Shown: piece after piece, positions 1 through 11,289 of the stretch | Numbering within the stretch: position 1 is the first letter of the stretch | Layout of the letters: each line of letters starts with the position of its first letter | From: Eriocheir sinensis | Lineage: Eukaryota; Arthropoda; Malacostraca; Decapoda; Varunidae | Assembly (NCBI RefSeq): GCF_024679095.1 | Contig: NC_066577.1 | Coordinates: 5,904,155 to 5,968,154, forward strand | Reading direction: 5' to 3' | DNA: 64,000 nt | The notes under the pieces: generated by a model | The model's input: the letters and a program-made list of their open reading frames with translations, nothing else | Told to the model about the DNA's origin: nothing | Database searches by the model: none | Program-made: the position numbers and the translations under genes

Positions 1-224
1 TTGATTGTGAGGATAAAGAAGAGGAGGAGGAGGAGAGAGAGGAAGACGGAGAAGGGGAGGAGGAGGAGGAGGAACCGGACTCTTACAAATTGAGCTGTTT
101 CCTCTGCTATAAAAAAATAAAAAAAAATAAAAAGATATATCGTGGAAAACAATGAGAACTTTTTTTTTTTTTTTTTTTACATGTTCGCCTAGAGCGCCGG
201 TAGCCTTTCTTCAGGTGGTATTTC
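1..224. repeat. AGG-rich and poly(A/T) low-complexity DNA
   Basis: The first 75 bases are an impure (AGG)n tract, followed by A-rich and T-rich homopolymer runs. I see no coding or structured feature. Confidence 0.7.
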
Positions 225-1390
225 CCCAGGTTAGGTTATGTTATGTTATGTTATGTTAGGTTAGGATACGTTAGGTTAGGTTAGGTTAGGATACGTTATG
301 TTAGGTTATGTTAGGTTAGGTTATGTTAGGTTAGGTTAGGTTAGGTGTAGCATATACGTTGATTCTGAGTTCCATATGCTTAAAGAAAACTCATTAGCCG
401 CATTAAACGAGATATATTTTCAGTCAACGAATTGCTAGTGATTTATATTTCAACAGGTTAAGTTAGGTTAGGTTAGGTTAGGTTAGGTTAGGTTATGTTA
501 GGTTAGGTTAGGTTAGGTGTAGCATATACGTTGATTCTGAGTCCCATATGATTAAAGAAAACTCATTAGCCGCATTAAACGAGATATATTTTCAGTCGAC
601 GAATTGCTAGTGATTTATATTTCAACAGGTTAGGTTAGGTTAGGTTAGGTTAGGTTATGTTAGGTTAGGTTAGGTTAGGTTAGGTTAGGTTAGGTTAGGT
701 TAGGTTAGGTTAGGTTAGGTTAGGTTGTGTTTGGGACGGTAGGGGGGAAGAAGAAAGAAAGAGTTGGAGTTAGTTTGGTTGGGTTGAGTTGGAGTTAGGT
801 TAGGTTAGGTGTAGCATATACGTTGATTCTGAGTCCCATATGATTAAAGAAAACTCATTAGCCGCATTAAACGAGATATATTTTCAGTCGACGAATTGCT
901 AGTGATTTATATTTCAACAGGTTAGGTTAGGTTAGGTTAGGTTAGGTTAGGTTAGGTTAGGTTAGGTTAGGTTAGGTTAGGTTAGGTTTAGCATATACGT
1001 TGATTCTGAGTCCCATATGCTTAAAGAAAACTCATTAGCCGCATTAAACGAGATATATTTTCAGTCAACGAATTGCACGTGATTTATATTTCAACAGGTT
1101 AGGTTAGGTTAGGTTAGGGAAGGTGAAGCATATGGGTTGATTCTTAGTTCCATATGCTTAAAGAAAAGTCAACGGCCCCATTCAACGAGATATTTTTTCA
1201 GTCTACGAATTGCTAGTGATTTATATTTCAACAGGTTAGGTTAGGTTAGGGAAGGTGAAGCATATAGGTTGATTCTTAGTTCCATATGATTAAAGAAAAG
1301 TCAACGGCCCCATTCAACGAGATATTTTTTCAGTCGACGAATTGCTAGTGATTTATATGTCTCCCAGGTTAGGTTAGGTTAGGTTAAGTG
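225..1390 (+). repeat. Composite (TTAGG)n / ~115-bp spacer array
   Basis: Runs of GGTTA (the arthropod telomeric pentamer TTAGG, with TTATG variants) alternate with a conserved ~115-bp spacer. The spacer begins near GTAGCATATACGTTGATTC and ends near GATTTATATTTCAACAG. Spacers start at about 345, 517, 810, 986, 1120 and 1250, and a diverged seventh begins near 1385. The last copies share changes such as AAGCATATRGG and TCAACGGCCCC, so two subfamilies are present. The longest pure pentamer run lies at about 630-725. This is a subtelomeric or interstitial telomere-like satellite. The window cannot show which. Confidence 0.9.
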
Positions 1391-1689
1391 TAGCAAATAG
1401 GTTAATTTTTAGCTCTATCTGCACATAGCACAAAAACTGTGCTAGATGATCGGCGTCGCCTGACCCTTCAACCCCCCCCAACAATTTATATTATGCACCT
1501 CGGGGTCTAAAATGGAAAATACTGAAAAGTAAAGATGGCGCCACTATAAACACTTGCCTGCGCCACAACGGGCTGGGGCCGACCATCAGGTCCTACTATG
1601 AAGGCCTACCGGCGCCACAGGCCAAGACGTGGAAAAAAAAATATAATGCCATGCTGTAGGGTTCATCAGGGCAAACAAATGTTATTATT
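1391..1689. other. Non-coding dispersed fragment
   Basis: The stretch contains two inverted GGCGCC-bearing motifs (about 1538 and 1610) and no coding frame. It joins the TTAGG composite to the first LINE. It looks like part of an interspersed repeat, but I cannot assign it to a family. Confidence 0.35.
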
Positions 1690-2995
1690 CAATGTCATGT
1701 CTACAATGCATGGGTAAGCCAAGAAAACAACTTGAAGAGAACAACAAGAAGATGGACAATTTGTTGCGCTGGACATATCGAAAGCCTTCGATAGAGTCTG
1801 GCACCAGTCTTTGCTTTCTAAACTGCCCTCTTTCGGATTCTATCCCTCTCTCTGTTCCTTTATCTCCAGTTTCCTTTCCGGCCGTTCTATCTCTGCGGTG
1901 GTAGACGGTCACTGTTCTTCCCCTAAACCTATCAACAATGGTGTTCCACAGGGCTCTGTCCTATCACCCACTCTCTTCCTGTTATTCATCAGTGATCTTC
2001 TTTCCATAACAAACTGTCCTGTCCACTCAAAGCCGACGATTCCACTCTGCATTATTCAACTTTTTTCAATAGAAGACCATTCCAACAGGAAGTACACGAC
2101 TCCAGACTGGAGGCTGCAGAACGCTTAACCTCAGACCTTGCTATCATTTCCGACTGGGGTAGAAGGAACCTTGTGTCCTTCAATGCCTCAAAAACTTAAT
2201 TTCTCCACCTATCAACTCGACACAATCTTCCAAACACCTATCCCCTATTCTTCGACAACACTGAACTGTCACCTTCTTCAACACTAAACATCCTCGGTCT
2301 ATCCTTAACTCCAAATTTTAAATGGAAACTTCACATCTCCTCTCTCGCTAAATCAGCTTCCTCGAGGTTGGGCGTTCTGTATCGTCTCCGCCAGTTCTTC
2401 TCCCCCGCACAGTTGCTATCCATATACAGGGGCCTTGTCCGCCCTCGTATGGAGTATGCATCTCACGTGTAGGGGGGCTCCACTCACACAGCTCTATTGG
2501 ACAGAGTAGAGTCTAAGGCTCTTCGTCTCATCAGCTCTCCTCCTCTTACTGATAGTCTTCTACCTCTTAAATTCCGTCGCCATGTTGCCTCTCTTTCTAT
2601 CTTCTATCGATATTTTCATGCTGACTGCTCTTCTGAACTTGCTAACTGCATGCCTCCCCCTTTCCCGCGGCCTCGCCTCAAACGACTTTCTAATCAAGCT
2701 CATCCCTATACTGTCCAAATCCCTTACGCAAGAGTTAACCAGCATCTTCACTCTTTCATCCCCTTCACTGGTAAACTCTGGGACAGCCTTCCTTCGTCTG
2801 TATTTCCTTCTGCCTACGACTTGAACTCTTTCAAGACGAGTGCATCAAGACACCTCTCCACCCGAAATTGACCTCTCTTTTGGCCACTCTCTACTGTTAT
2901 CTTTTATAGGAGCGGCGAGTAGCGGTATTTTTGGTACTCTTTTTATTGCCCTTGAGCCGTGTCCTCCGATGTAAAGAAAAAAAAAAAAGAAAAAA
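1690..2995 (+). pseudogene. Degenerate non-LTR retrotransposon, reverse transcriptase part and 3' end (LINE-A)
   Basis: Broken frames on the + strand give recognisable LINE reverse transcriptase pieces: DISKAFDRVWHQSLLSKL near 1771-1825, then NNGVPQGSVLSPTLFLLFI near 1936-1992, and a C-terminal frame at 2497-2871 ending in HLSTRN. The C-terminal frame contains PYARVNQHLHSFIPFTGKLW. The YADD region near 2025 is destroyed by frameshifts, and stops occur at 2128 and 2471. The 3' end (2880-2995) carries GCGGCGAGTAGCGGT and finishes in an A-rich tail. The same 3' sequence recurs in reverse at about 29200-29290 and 49090-49300. Motif style suggests the Jockey/CR1 group. The right flank (3003-3035) returns to an AACGAGAT-plus-GGTTA fragment of the telomere-like composite, so the LINE probably inserted into that array. 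Confidence 0.85.
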
Positions 2996-3002
2996 AAAAA
3001 AG

Positions 3003-3042
3003 GCGTATTTAACGAGATCTATATAGGTTAGGTTAAGTTAGG

Positions 3043-3110
<68 letters not shown>

Positions 3111-3298
3111 GCGGGTGGGTGAATTGCGCACAAACACACACACACACACGTCACTTACCTTCTCTCGCTCTGGAGGGGTGGAGGGAAGTGGAGGAAAGGA
3201 GAGAGGGAGAGAGAACGAGAAAGAAAGCGAGAGAGTGAGGAAAGGGAGGGAGAAAGAATTATGGAGGAAAGAAGAGGATGAAAAAAAGTTATAAATAG

Positions 3299-3330
<32 letters not shown>
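3003..3330. repeat. TTAGG remnant, (TC)n tracts and GA-rich spacer
   Basis: A short telomere-like remnant is followed by (TC)n at 3043-3106 and 3301-3329. A purine-rich stretch with AGAGAG and GGAGG lies between them. Confidence 0.8.
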
Positions 3331-3331
<1 letters not shown>

Positions 3332-4435
3332 GACATAACCAAATCACTGGACGTAGTCTATCTTGATTTCCAGAAAGCGTTTGATAAAGTCCCACATCAT
3401 AAATTACTTTATAAATTAAAGCAAATAGGTATTGACGGTCAAGTAAACCAATGGATCGCGAATTGGTTGAGCAACAGACAACAGAGTTGTGATTGACGGA
3501 TTTAACTCAGAGTGGGCGCCGGTCACTAGTGGCGTCCCTCAGGGCTCGGTCCTTGGCCCAGTGCTCTTCATTATTTACATCAACGACATGGATGTCGGAC
3601 TCAATAATCGCATTAGTAAATTTGCAGACGACACAAAGATTGGTAACTCGGTTCTCACTGACGAAGACAGGCAAAGCCTCCAAGAGGATTTGCACAAAAT
3701 TTCAGCTTGGTCGGATAGATGGGAGATGCCCTTTAACGTAGACAAGTGCCAGGTCCTTCAAGTTGGAACAAGGAATAAGAAGTTCGATTACGAAATGCGC
3801 GGCGTTAAACTCAAAAGCGTTCAATGTGTTAAGGACCTGGGGGTCAAAATCGCGTCAAACCTCAAATTCTCACATCAATGCATCGATGCAGCAAATAAAG
3901 CGAACAGAATGTTGGGCTTCATTAAAAGAAACTTTTTATTCATGAATAAAGATGTAATACTTCCGCTCTACAATAGTTTAGTCAGACCCCACTTGGAATA
4001 TGCGGTACAGTTTTGGTCTCCCCACCATGCAAAGGACATTGCTAAATTAGAAGGTGTTCAGCGTCGGGCAACAAAAATGATCCCTTCCTTGCGCAACAAA
4101 TCTTACGAAGAAAGGCTTTCTACCCTTAACATGTTCTCTCTTGAGAAACGTCGCCTCCGATGAAAACTGATCGAATGTTTTAAAATACTTAATGGTTTCA
4201 CGAATGTAGACAGATCAACATTGTTTATGATCGATGACACTTTGCGAACGAGGAACAATGGCATAAAACTCAGATGTAGACAAGTAAATTCAAACTGCAT
4301 CAATTTTTTCTTCACCAACGTTGTAGTGCGAGAATGGAATAAGCTCCCTCCGTCAGTGGTCCAGTGTAACACGACTGACTCCTTTAAAAACAAGCTCGAC
4401 CGTCACTTCCTTCAACTTAATATTAACTAGGGTTG
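3331..4435 (+). pseudogene. Degenerate non-LTR retrotransposon reverse transcriptase (LINE-B)
   Basis: A nearly continuous reverse transcriptase starts at 3345 with VVYLDFQKAFDKVPHHKLL, then SGVPQGSVLGPVLFIIYIND, then the catalytic FADDTK box at about 3621-3638. A thumb and C-terminal region follows (HLEYAVQFWSPH, EGVQRRATKMIPSLR). A one-base frameshift near 3485 separates the N-terminal part, and an in-frame TGA at about 4161 interrupts the C-terminal part. The frame then continues through VVREWNKLPPSVVQCNTTDS to a TAG at 4428. Endonuclease and ORF1 regions are absent, so this is a 5'-truncated dead copy. It belongs to a different LINE lineage from the copy at 1690, whose sequence it does not resemble. 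Confidence 0.9.
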
Positions 4436-4535
4436 AAATGCAACGTTTTGGAGCCTTCTGTAGAAACACTTAGGTTTAAGGACAGACCACCAAGTCTGGA
4501 CCATGGGGTCTGTGTGGTCTGATTTTCTATCTATG

Positions 4536-4539
<4 letters not shown>

Positions 4540-4592
<53 letters not shown>

Positions 4593-4698
4593 GTAGCCTA
4601 TATATATTAACCCACCTATCTCACTTCCTCCTCCCTCTCTCTCTCTCTCTATCTATCTATCTGGTATTAGGAGGAAGAAATACAGGGAAAGGAAAAGG

Positions 4699-4787
<89 letters not shown>

Positions 4788-5062
4788 AGGAAAATGGAGA
4801 CAAAAGAATGAGAAAAGGGACATTATAAAAAAAAAATTCGCCCGCAGCAGAACCACCCGGGGCAAGAAGAGAACATACCAAGGGTCCGAAGCTAAGGAAG
4901 AGGAGGAGGAGTTCTGATATAGGAGAATGAGAAGAATTATGGAAGAACTGCAGGAGGAGGAGGAGGAGGAACATAAGGGAGGAGGAGGAGGAGGAGGAAC
5001 ATAAGGGAGGAGGAGGAGGAGGATGAGGAAGAGGAGGAGGATAAAAATTCACTTATTGCCTG

Positions 5063-5110
<48 letters not shown>
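4540..5110. repeat. (TC)n, (GA)n, (GGA)n and (GT)n microsatellites
   Basis: (TC)n at about 4542-4588, (GA)n at 4705-4785, GGA-rich DNA at 4895-5040 and (GT)n at 5063-5109. No gene is visible. Confidence 0.95.
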
Positions 5111-5114
<4 letters not shown>

Positions 5115-5666
5115 GAAGGAAAAATGTGAAAGAAAGAAAGAAAGGAAGGAAGGAAGAAAGGAGATTAGAAAGAAAGAAAGAAAGAAAGAGAGGAAGGAAG
5201 GAAGGAAATTAGAAAGAAAGAAAGAAAGAAAGAAAGGAAGGAAGATTACAAAGAAAGAAAGAAAGAAGGAAAGGAAGGAAGGAAGGAAAGAAAAAGAAAG
5301 AAAGAATGAAAAATAGAAAGGAAGGAAGGAAGGAAGGAGATTAGAAAGAATGAAAAAAAGAAAGAAAGAAAGAAGGAAAGGAAGGAAGAAAGAAAGAAGG
5401 AAAGAAAGAAAGACGGAAAGAAAGAAAGGAAGGAAGGAAGGAAGGAAGAAAGAAAGAGAAAGGAAGGAAGGAAGGAAGGAAAGAAGGAAGAAAGAAAGAA
5501 AGGAAGGAAGGAAGGAAGGGAAGAAAGAAAGAAAGGAAGGAAGGAAGGGAAGAAAGAAGGAAAGAAAGGAAGGAAGGAAGGAAGGAAGAAAGAAAGAAAG
5601 AGAGGAAGGAAGGAAATTAGAAAGAAAGAAAGAAATGAAAGAAGGAAGGAAGGAAGGAAGGAAATT

Positions 5667-5697
<31 letters not shown>

Positions 5698-5718
5698 AGG
5701 AAGGAAGAAAGAAAGGAA

Positions 5719-5751
<33 letters not shown>

Positions 5752-6153
5752 GAAGGAAGGAAGGAAATTAGAAAGAAAGAAAGAAAGAAAGGAAGGAAGG
5801 AAGGAAATTAGAACGAAAGAAAGAAAGGAAGGAAGGAGATTAGAAAGAAAGAAAGAAAGAAAGAAAGGAAGGAAGGAAGGAAGGAAGAAAGAAAGAAAGA
5901 AAGAGAGAAAGAAAGGAAGGAAGGAAGGAGATAAGAAAGAAAGAAAGAAAGAAAGAAAGGAAGGAAATTAGAAAGAAAGAAAGAAAGAAAAAAAGAAAGA
6001 AAGGAAGGAAGGAAATTAGAAAGAAAGAAAGAAAGAAAGGAAGGAAGGAAGGAAGGAAATTAGAAAGAAAGAAAGAAAGAAAGAAAGAAAGGAAGGAAGG
6101 AAATTAGAAAGAAAGAAAGAAAGAAAGAAAGGAAGGAAGGAAGGAAGGAAATT

Positions 6154-6187
<34 letters not shown>

Positions 6188-6250
6188 GAAGGAAGGAAGG
6201 AAATTAGAAAGAAAGAAAGAAAGAAAGAAAGAAAGGAAGGAAGGAAGGAA

Positions 6251-6281
<31 letters not shown>

Positions 6282-6298
6282 GGAAAGAAAAAAAGGAA

Positions 6299-6335
<37 letters not shown>

Positions 6336-6514
6336 GAAGGAAGGAGATAAGAAAGAAAGAAAGAAAGAAAGGAAGGAAGGAAGGAAATTAGAAAGAAAGA
6401 AAGAAAGAAAGGAAGGAAGGAAGGAAGGAAATTAGAAAGAAAGAAAGAAAGAAAGAAAGGAAGGAAGGAAGGAAATTAGAAAGAAAGAAAGAAAGGAAGG
6501 AAGGAAGGAAGGAG

Positions 6515-6520
<6 letters not shown>
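5115..6520 (+). repeat. 1.4-kb (GAAA)n/(GGAA)n array with higher-order period
   Basis: GAAA runs alternate with GGAA runs, and a GATTAGAAAG or AATTAGAAAG punctuation recurs roughly every 40-60 bp. This makes a higher-order minisatellite. All open frames here are K/R/E-only or F/L/S-only repeats and are not genes. Confidence 0.95.
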
Positions 6521-6570
<50 letters not shown>

Positions 6571-6734
6571 AACAAGCATACATATTCTCCTTCACCAATA
6601 AAAAAAATAATATCAATAATAAACAACAACAACAACAACAACAGGACGGTATAATCACCTCGTCTATAAAACACTCATTTTCCTTATACAAGATGGCGGC
6701 GGTGTCTTTGATGCGTGCGTGCGTGCGTGCGTGC

Positions 6735-6790
<56 letters not shown>

Positions 6791-7008
6791 TTTATTTTTT
6801 TTTTTCATCTATTACTTTCTCTCTCTCTCTCTCTCTGTATAATCTTCCTTCATTTCCTTCTATCTTTCTTCCTTCCTTTCTTTCTTTCTTTCTTTCTTCC
6901 TTTCTTTCTTCTTTTCTTTCTTTCTCTCTTTCTTCCTGTCTCTCTCTCTTTCTTTCTTTCTTTTCTTTCTTTATAACCTTCCTGAGTGATTTTTTCTCTT
7001 TTTTTGTT

Positions 7009-7043
<35 letters not shown>

Positions 7044-7045
7044 CC
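6521..7045. repeat. Microsatellite cluster
   Basis: (GA)n at 6524-6568, (CAA)n near 6626-6641, (GCGT)n then (GT)n at 6713-6789, TTTC/CTTT-rich DNA at 6850-6970 and (TC)n at 7013-7036. Confidence 0.9.
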
Positions 7046-7264
7046 CGCCATTATTGTTATTACTACAATTATCTTTTATACGTCCGTCATCCCGCGCCGT
7101 TACGTCGGTTACTAGTGATCATATATTTCAGTTAATTCAGCTGTTACCTCGTCACTCTCCCGCTGTCGCTGTTCATCTGCCTCCCTCATGCCTTCCTTAC
7201 CCTAATAAATATCATATCTTATTTTATTTCTTGACAAAACTATCTTATGTTATTTCTTATTTTC

Positions 7265-7367
7265 TTATTTTCGCGGCTGGGTGTCCCTGTGTCCCGGGGT
7301 GCTGGGTTCCACAGGCTCAAGGGGCGAGCACACGGAGATGAGCACTGGGGACACGCGCACCTTTAGC
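7265..7367 (-). CDS. Possible terminal coding exon of an unidentified gene
   Basis: On the minus strand a TTTGTGTCCCAG acceptor is followed by a 34-codon frame starting LKVRVSPVLISVCSPLEPVE and ending DTQPRK with a TAA at 7265-7267. An AATAAA lies about 50 bases downstream. The acceptor would need a donor that leaves two bases of a codon. I do not recognise the product. The pyrimidine tract is weak and the stretch could equally be part of a dispersed repeat, so this is only a candidate. If real, it could be the 3' end of a transcript starting near 11285. Confidence 0.2.
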
Positions 7368-7379
7368 CTGGGACACAAA

Positions 7380-8000
7380 CTATACCTTTACCTAGTTTTT
7401 CTCCCTCCCTTAAGTTTCCCTCCCTCCCTACCTTAAGTTTCTCTCCCTCCCTTCCTACCTTAAGTTTTCCTCCCTCCCTCAAGTTTCCCTCCCTCCTTTT
7501 TCTCTCTCTCCCTTTTCTCTCCAACCCTTTTTTTCCTCCCTCCCCTCCTCCCTTTTTACTCCAAGTTTTTCTCTCTCCCTTTTCTCTCCAACCCTTTTTT
7601 TCCTCCCTCCCTCCCTCACTTTTCCTCCCTCCCTCCCTCCCTTTTCCTCCAATTTTTCCTCCCTCCCTTTTTCTCTCCAACCCTTTTTTCCTCCCTCCCT
7701 TTTTCTCTCCAACCCTTTTTTCCTCCCTCCCTTTTCCTCCAAGTTTTCCTCCCTCCCTTTTTCTCTCCAACACTTTTTTCCTCCCTCCCTCCCTTTTCCT
7801 CCAAGTTTTCCTCCCTCCATTTTCTCTCCAAACCTTTTTTTCCTCCCTCACTTTTCTCTCCAATCCTTCTTACCTCCCTCCTTTTTTTCTCTCCAACCCT
7901 TTTTTTCCTCCCTCTCTCCCTCCCTCAACTTCCCTCCACAATTTTACCTACCACCTTTGTTTTCCCTCCCTATGTCTTCTCTCTCCCTCCCTTTCCCTCC
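7380..8000. repeat. Pyrimidine-rich minisatellite
   Basis: Tandem, imperfect units of the form CTCTCCAACCCTTTTTTCC followed by TCCCTCCCTTTT, roughly 35-55 bp long. The opposite-strand open frames (G/R/E/K only) are artefacts of this composition. Confidence 0.9.
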
Positions 8001-8004
8001 CACT

Positions 8005-8260
8005 GCAAACAAAAAACACATATCACCATTTCACTGCAAACAAAACCCTAAATTTCACTGCAAACAAAACCCTATAATTTCACTGCAAACAAAACCCTAT
8101 AATTTCACTGCAAACAAAACCCTATAATTTCACTGCAAACAAAACGCTGTAATTTCACTGCAAACAAAAATACTAAGATCACTGCAAGTCAAAAATCGTA
8201 AGTCTGCAAAATCGCTTCATCACTGCAAACAAACAATGGCGCTGCACTGCAAACAAGAAT
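8005..8260 (+). repeat. 25-bp tandem repeat CACTGCAAACAAAACCCTAT
   Basis: About seven tandem copies of a 25-bp unit (CACTGCAAACAAAACCCTAT plus AATTT) decay towards the right into looser CACTGCAAACAA motifs. Confidence 0.85.
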
Positions 8261-8379
8261 CCATCCACAATGAGTGTAAACAATATATATGAAAATCGTT
8301 GTCGTTCGTTCAGAGTGTAACGTCATGAAAGCAAATAACGATATACCAGCCTATTTGTCGCTACTGTAAAAAGATCGTG

Positions 8380-8731
8380 GGTTCCGAAGCAAACAAGTAA
8401 ACAAGCTAGCAAACAAGTGGGTCTGTCTGCCTTGGAGGTGGGTGTAAACAATGGATATCAAATCATTGTCTTTTAATTTTGAGTTCACGCCACGAGGAAT
8501 GTAAACAAAGGAAACAGAGTAAACAAGTAAACATAGATATATGCAAACAAACAAACAAACAAAAATAATACACTGGCCTGTTTGTCACGAGAACCAAACA
8601 AACAAACTATCAAGCAAACACGTGGATCGAAACCGGATATGAAAAAGTAAACAAAAAATAAACAAATAGAAACCGTCATTCACAAACAATATTAGATGTC
8701 TCGTAGGTTGTTTACATCACGAGGAAGAAAA

Positions 8732-8820
<89 letters not shown>

Positions 8821-10910
8821 ATGTAAAATGGCGTGACTTGCAAACAATGACTCCCGGTTTGTTTACTCACGAGGAGGAGGAAGTAAGGAAGGTAAACAAA
8901 ACTCAAATAAATAAACAAGTGTAAACAGTAAGGAAGCAAGTTAGCAAGGAAGATGTAAACAATTGAAAAGACAAAGGTAATTGACGTGACTTGCAAACAA
9001 TGACTCCCGGTTTGTTTACGCCACGAAGAGAAGGAAGCAACGAAGGTAAACAAAACTCAAATTATAGTAAACAAGTATAAAAAGTAAGGAAGCTACGAAG
9101 ATGTAAACAATTAAAAGAAAGGTAATTGACGTGACTTGCAAACAATGACTCGTGGTTTGTTTACGCCACGAAGAGAAGAAGGAAAGGAAGGTAAACAAAA
9201 ACAGGAACGGACGTAAACAACAACAAAAAGATAGAAAAAACATAATTTCCTAAAAACAAACAAATAAACAATGGCACACGGTCTGTTTACATTACAAAGA
9301 GAGAGGAAATCAAACAGCAAAGACGCGTAAACAAGTAAACAAACACGTGGATCAACAGATGCAAATGTAGACTAAATTGAATAAACACAAACAAACGTGA
9401 TTCAACTGTAATAGAAAAAATAAAAAAAATAACCAAACAAAAAAAAAACACGTAATTTTCAAAGACCTAAAAAATAATGACGCAGTTTGTTTACATCCCG
9501 ACGAAGTAAACAAAACAAGACAGCCAAACAGACAAGTCAACAAACGCGTGGAAGAGGTGAAAGCAAACACACAAACGTCATTACACAAACAAATGCAAAC
9601 AAGGCAAACAACCCAGGGTAAACAAGGCGGTTTGTTTACATGACGAGAAGGTAAACAAAAAAACAAGAAAGTAAACAAGAAAACGTAATATCTGAAGAGC
9701 AAAACAAATGACGCGCAGTTTGTTTACATGACGAGGAAGAGAAAGTAAACAACCAAACCAAACAAATAAGAAAGTAAACAAGAAAATAACATAATTTCTA
9801 TGAAGCAAAACAATGACACGCGGTTTGTTTACATGTCGAGGAGGGAAAGTAAACAACCCAAACCAAACAGGCAAATAAAGTAAACAAGACGGGTAAACAA
9901 ACACATGAGACCAAAACAAAACACCTAAAAATAATCAAAAAATAATAATAAAAATCAAACTTCACATAAACAAACGTAAACAAGAAGTAAACAACCAACC
10001 CAGAGTAAACAAGGCATGTCCACCACCACCGAAAAAAAAAAACGTAATTTCTGAAGCAAATCAAATGACGCGCGGTTTGTTTACATGACGAGGAGGGAAA
10101 GTAAACAACCCAAACAAGCAAGTAAGAGAGTAAACAAGAAAAGATCGTAATTTCTGAGGAGCAAAAACAAATGACACGTGGTTTGTTTACATGACGAGGA
10201 GGGAAAGTAAACAACTAAACCAAACAAGCAAGTAAACAAGAAAAGATCGTAATTTCTGAGGAGCAAAAACAAATGACACGCGGTTTGTTTACATGACGAG
10301 GAGGGAAAGTAAACAACCAAACCAAACAAGCAAGAAAGTAAACAAGATCGTAATTTCTGAGGAGCAAAAACAAATGACACGCGGTTTGTTTACATGACGA
10401 GGAGGGAAAGTAAACAACCAAACCAAACAAGCAAGAAAGTATACAAGATCGTCATTTCTGAGGAGCAAAAACAAATGACACGCGGTTTGTTTACATGTCG
10501 AGGAGGGAAAGCAAACAAACCAAGCCAAACAAGGAAATAAGAAAGTAAACAAGACTGGTAAACAAATACGTGGAAGTGACCAAAACAAAGCAAAAAAAAA
10601 ATCTGAAAATAATAATTAAAAAAAAAAATTCACATAGACAAAAGTAAAAAAAAAAAAAAAGAAGTAAACAATCAACCCAGAGTAAACAAGGCATGTCCAC
10701 CACCACCAAAAAAAAAAAAAAACAACGCAGTTTGTTTACACCATGAGGAAGGAAAACAAAACAAACGAGAAAACAAACAAGTAAACAATCACAAATGCAA
10801 ACAAAAAAATAAACAACAAAAACAAGAAACATCGAATAACAATTTTTGACACCAACGTAAACAACAAAAAACAGACAAACAAGTAAACAACCAGCCTCCA
10901 GGTAAACAGG
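8380..10910 (+). promoter_or_regulatory. GTAAACAA-rich non-coding domain, left arm
   Basis: The + strand carries many dozens of GTAAACAA/GCAAACAA octamers. GTAAACA is the canonical forkhead (FOX) core. The opposite orientation, TTGTTTAC, appears mainly as one partner of inverted pairs such as TTGTTTACATGACGAGGAGG followed by GTAAACAA. A (GA)n tract lies at 8738-8818. Between about 10140 and 10500 the pairs are in ~100-bp tandem units. No coding frame is credible: the minus-strand frames rich in VYF and CKQTA are translations of the motif. Whether forkhead proteins bind is unknown. Confidence 0.6.
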
Positions 10911-11035
10911 GCGTGTCCACCACCACCACCGCCACCACCACAACCCAAAAAAACAAAAATCTGGAAATCTTCAAAAATCTCCGAAATCGCCCCTAAAAAA
11001 TCGCCGCCTCGATCATCTGGCACTGCCCCGAAGGA

Positions 11036-11164
11036 CAAGTGCCATCTGGTTTTCGGGGCCTGGCGGGGCGGGGCGGGGCGGGGCGGGGCTCGAAGTGGGG
11101 TGCGCGGCGGCGGGGCGGACACACCTCGCTACCGGGGCGGCCAGGGAGGAATTGGGGGACTTAC
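11036..11164. promoter_or_regulatory. GC-box cluster (GGGGCGGGG)
   Basis: Four to five overlapping GGGGC pentamers at about 11065-11090 form consecutive GC boxes, and the surrounding 130 bp are CpG-rich in an otherwise AT-rich region. This is promoter-like composition. Strand and target gene are uncertain. Confidence 0.4.
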
Positions 11165-11285
11165 GGTAAACACGGAGGCTATTTTTAGCACAGGAGGAGG
11201 AGAGGGACACCCGACTACCCTCACTAAGGCACCCTCACTGGCCACGGGACCCCAGCTGCACGATGACCCTTGTTTGAGTACGATA
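11165..11285 (-). other. Candidate non-coding first exon with GTAAGT donor
   Basis: Read on the minus strand, this segment ends at 11165 in TTTACC followed by a consensus GTAAGT donor. It is GC-rich, has no long frame, and sits between the CRE cluster (upstream on this strand) and the GC boxes (downstream). It could be the 5' UTR exon of a gene running left out of the window or ending near 7265. The evidence is splice signal and composition only. Confidence 0.25.
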
Positions 11286-11289
11286 TCTT

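Noticed and set aside
3331..4435. Functional reverse transcriptase gene
   Set aside because: A frameshift near 3485, a TGA near 4161 and lack of an endonuclease domain make it a dead LINE copy.
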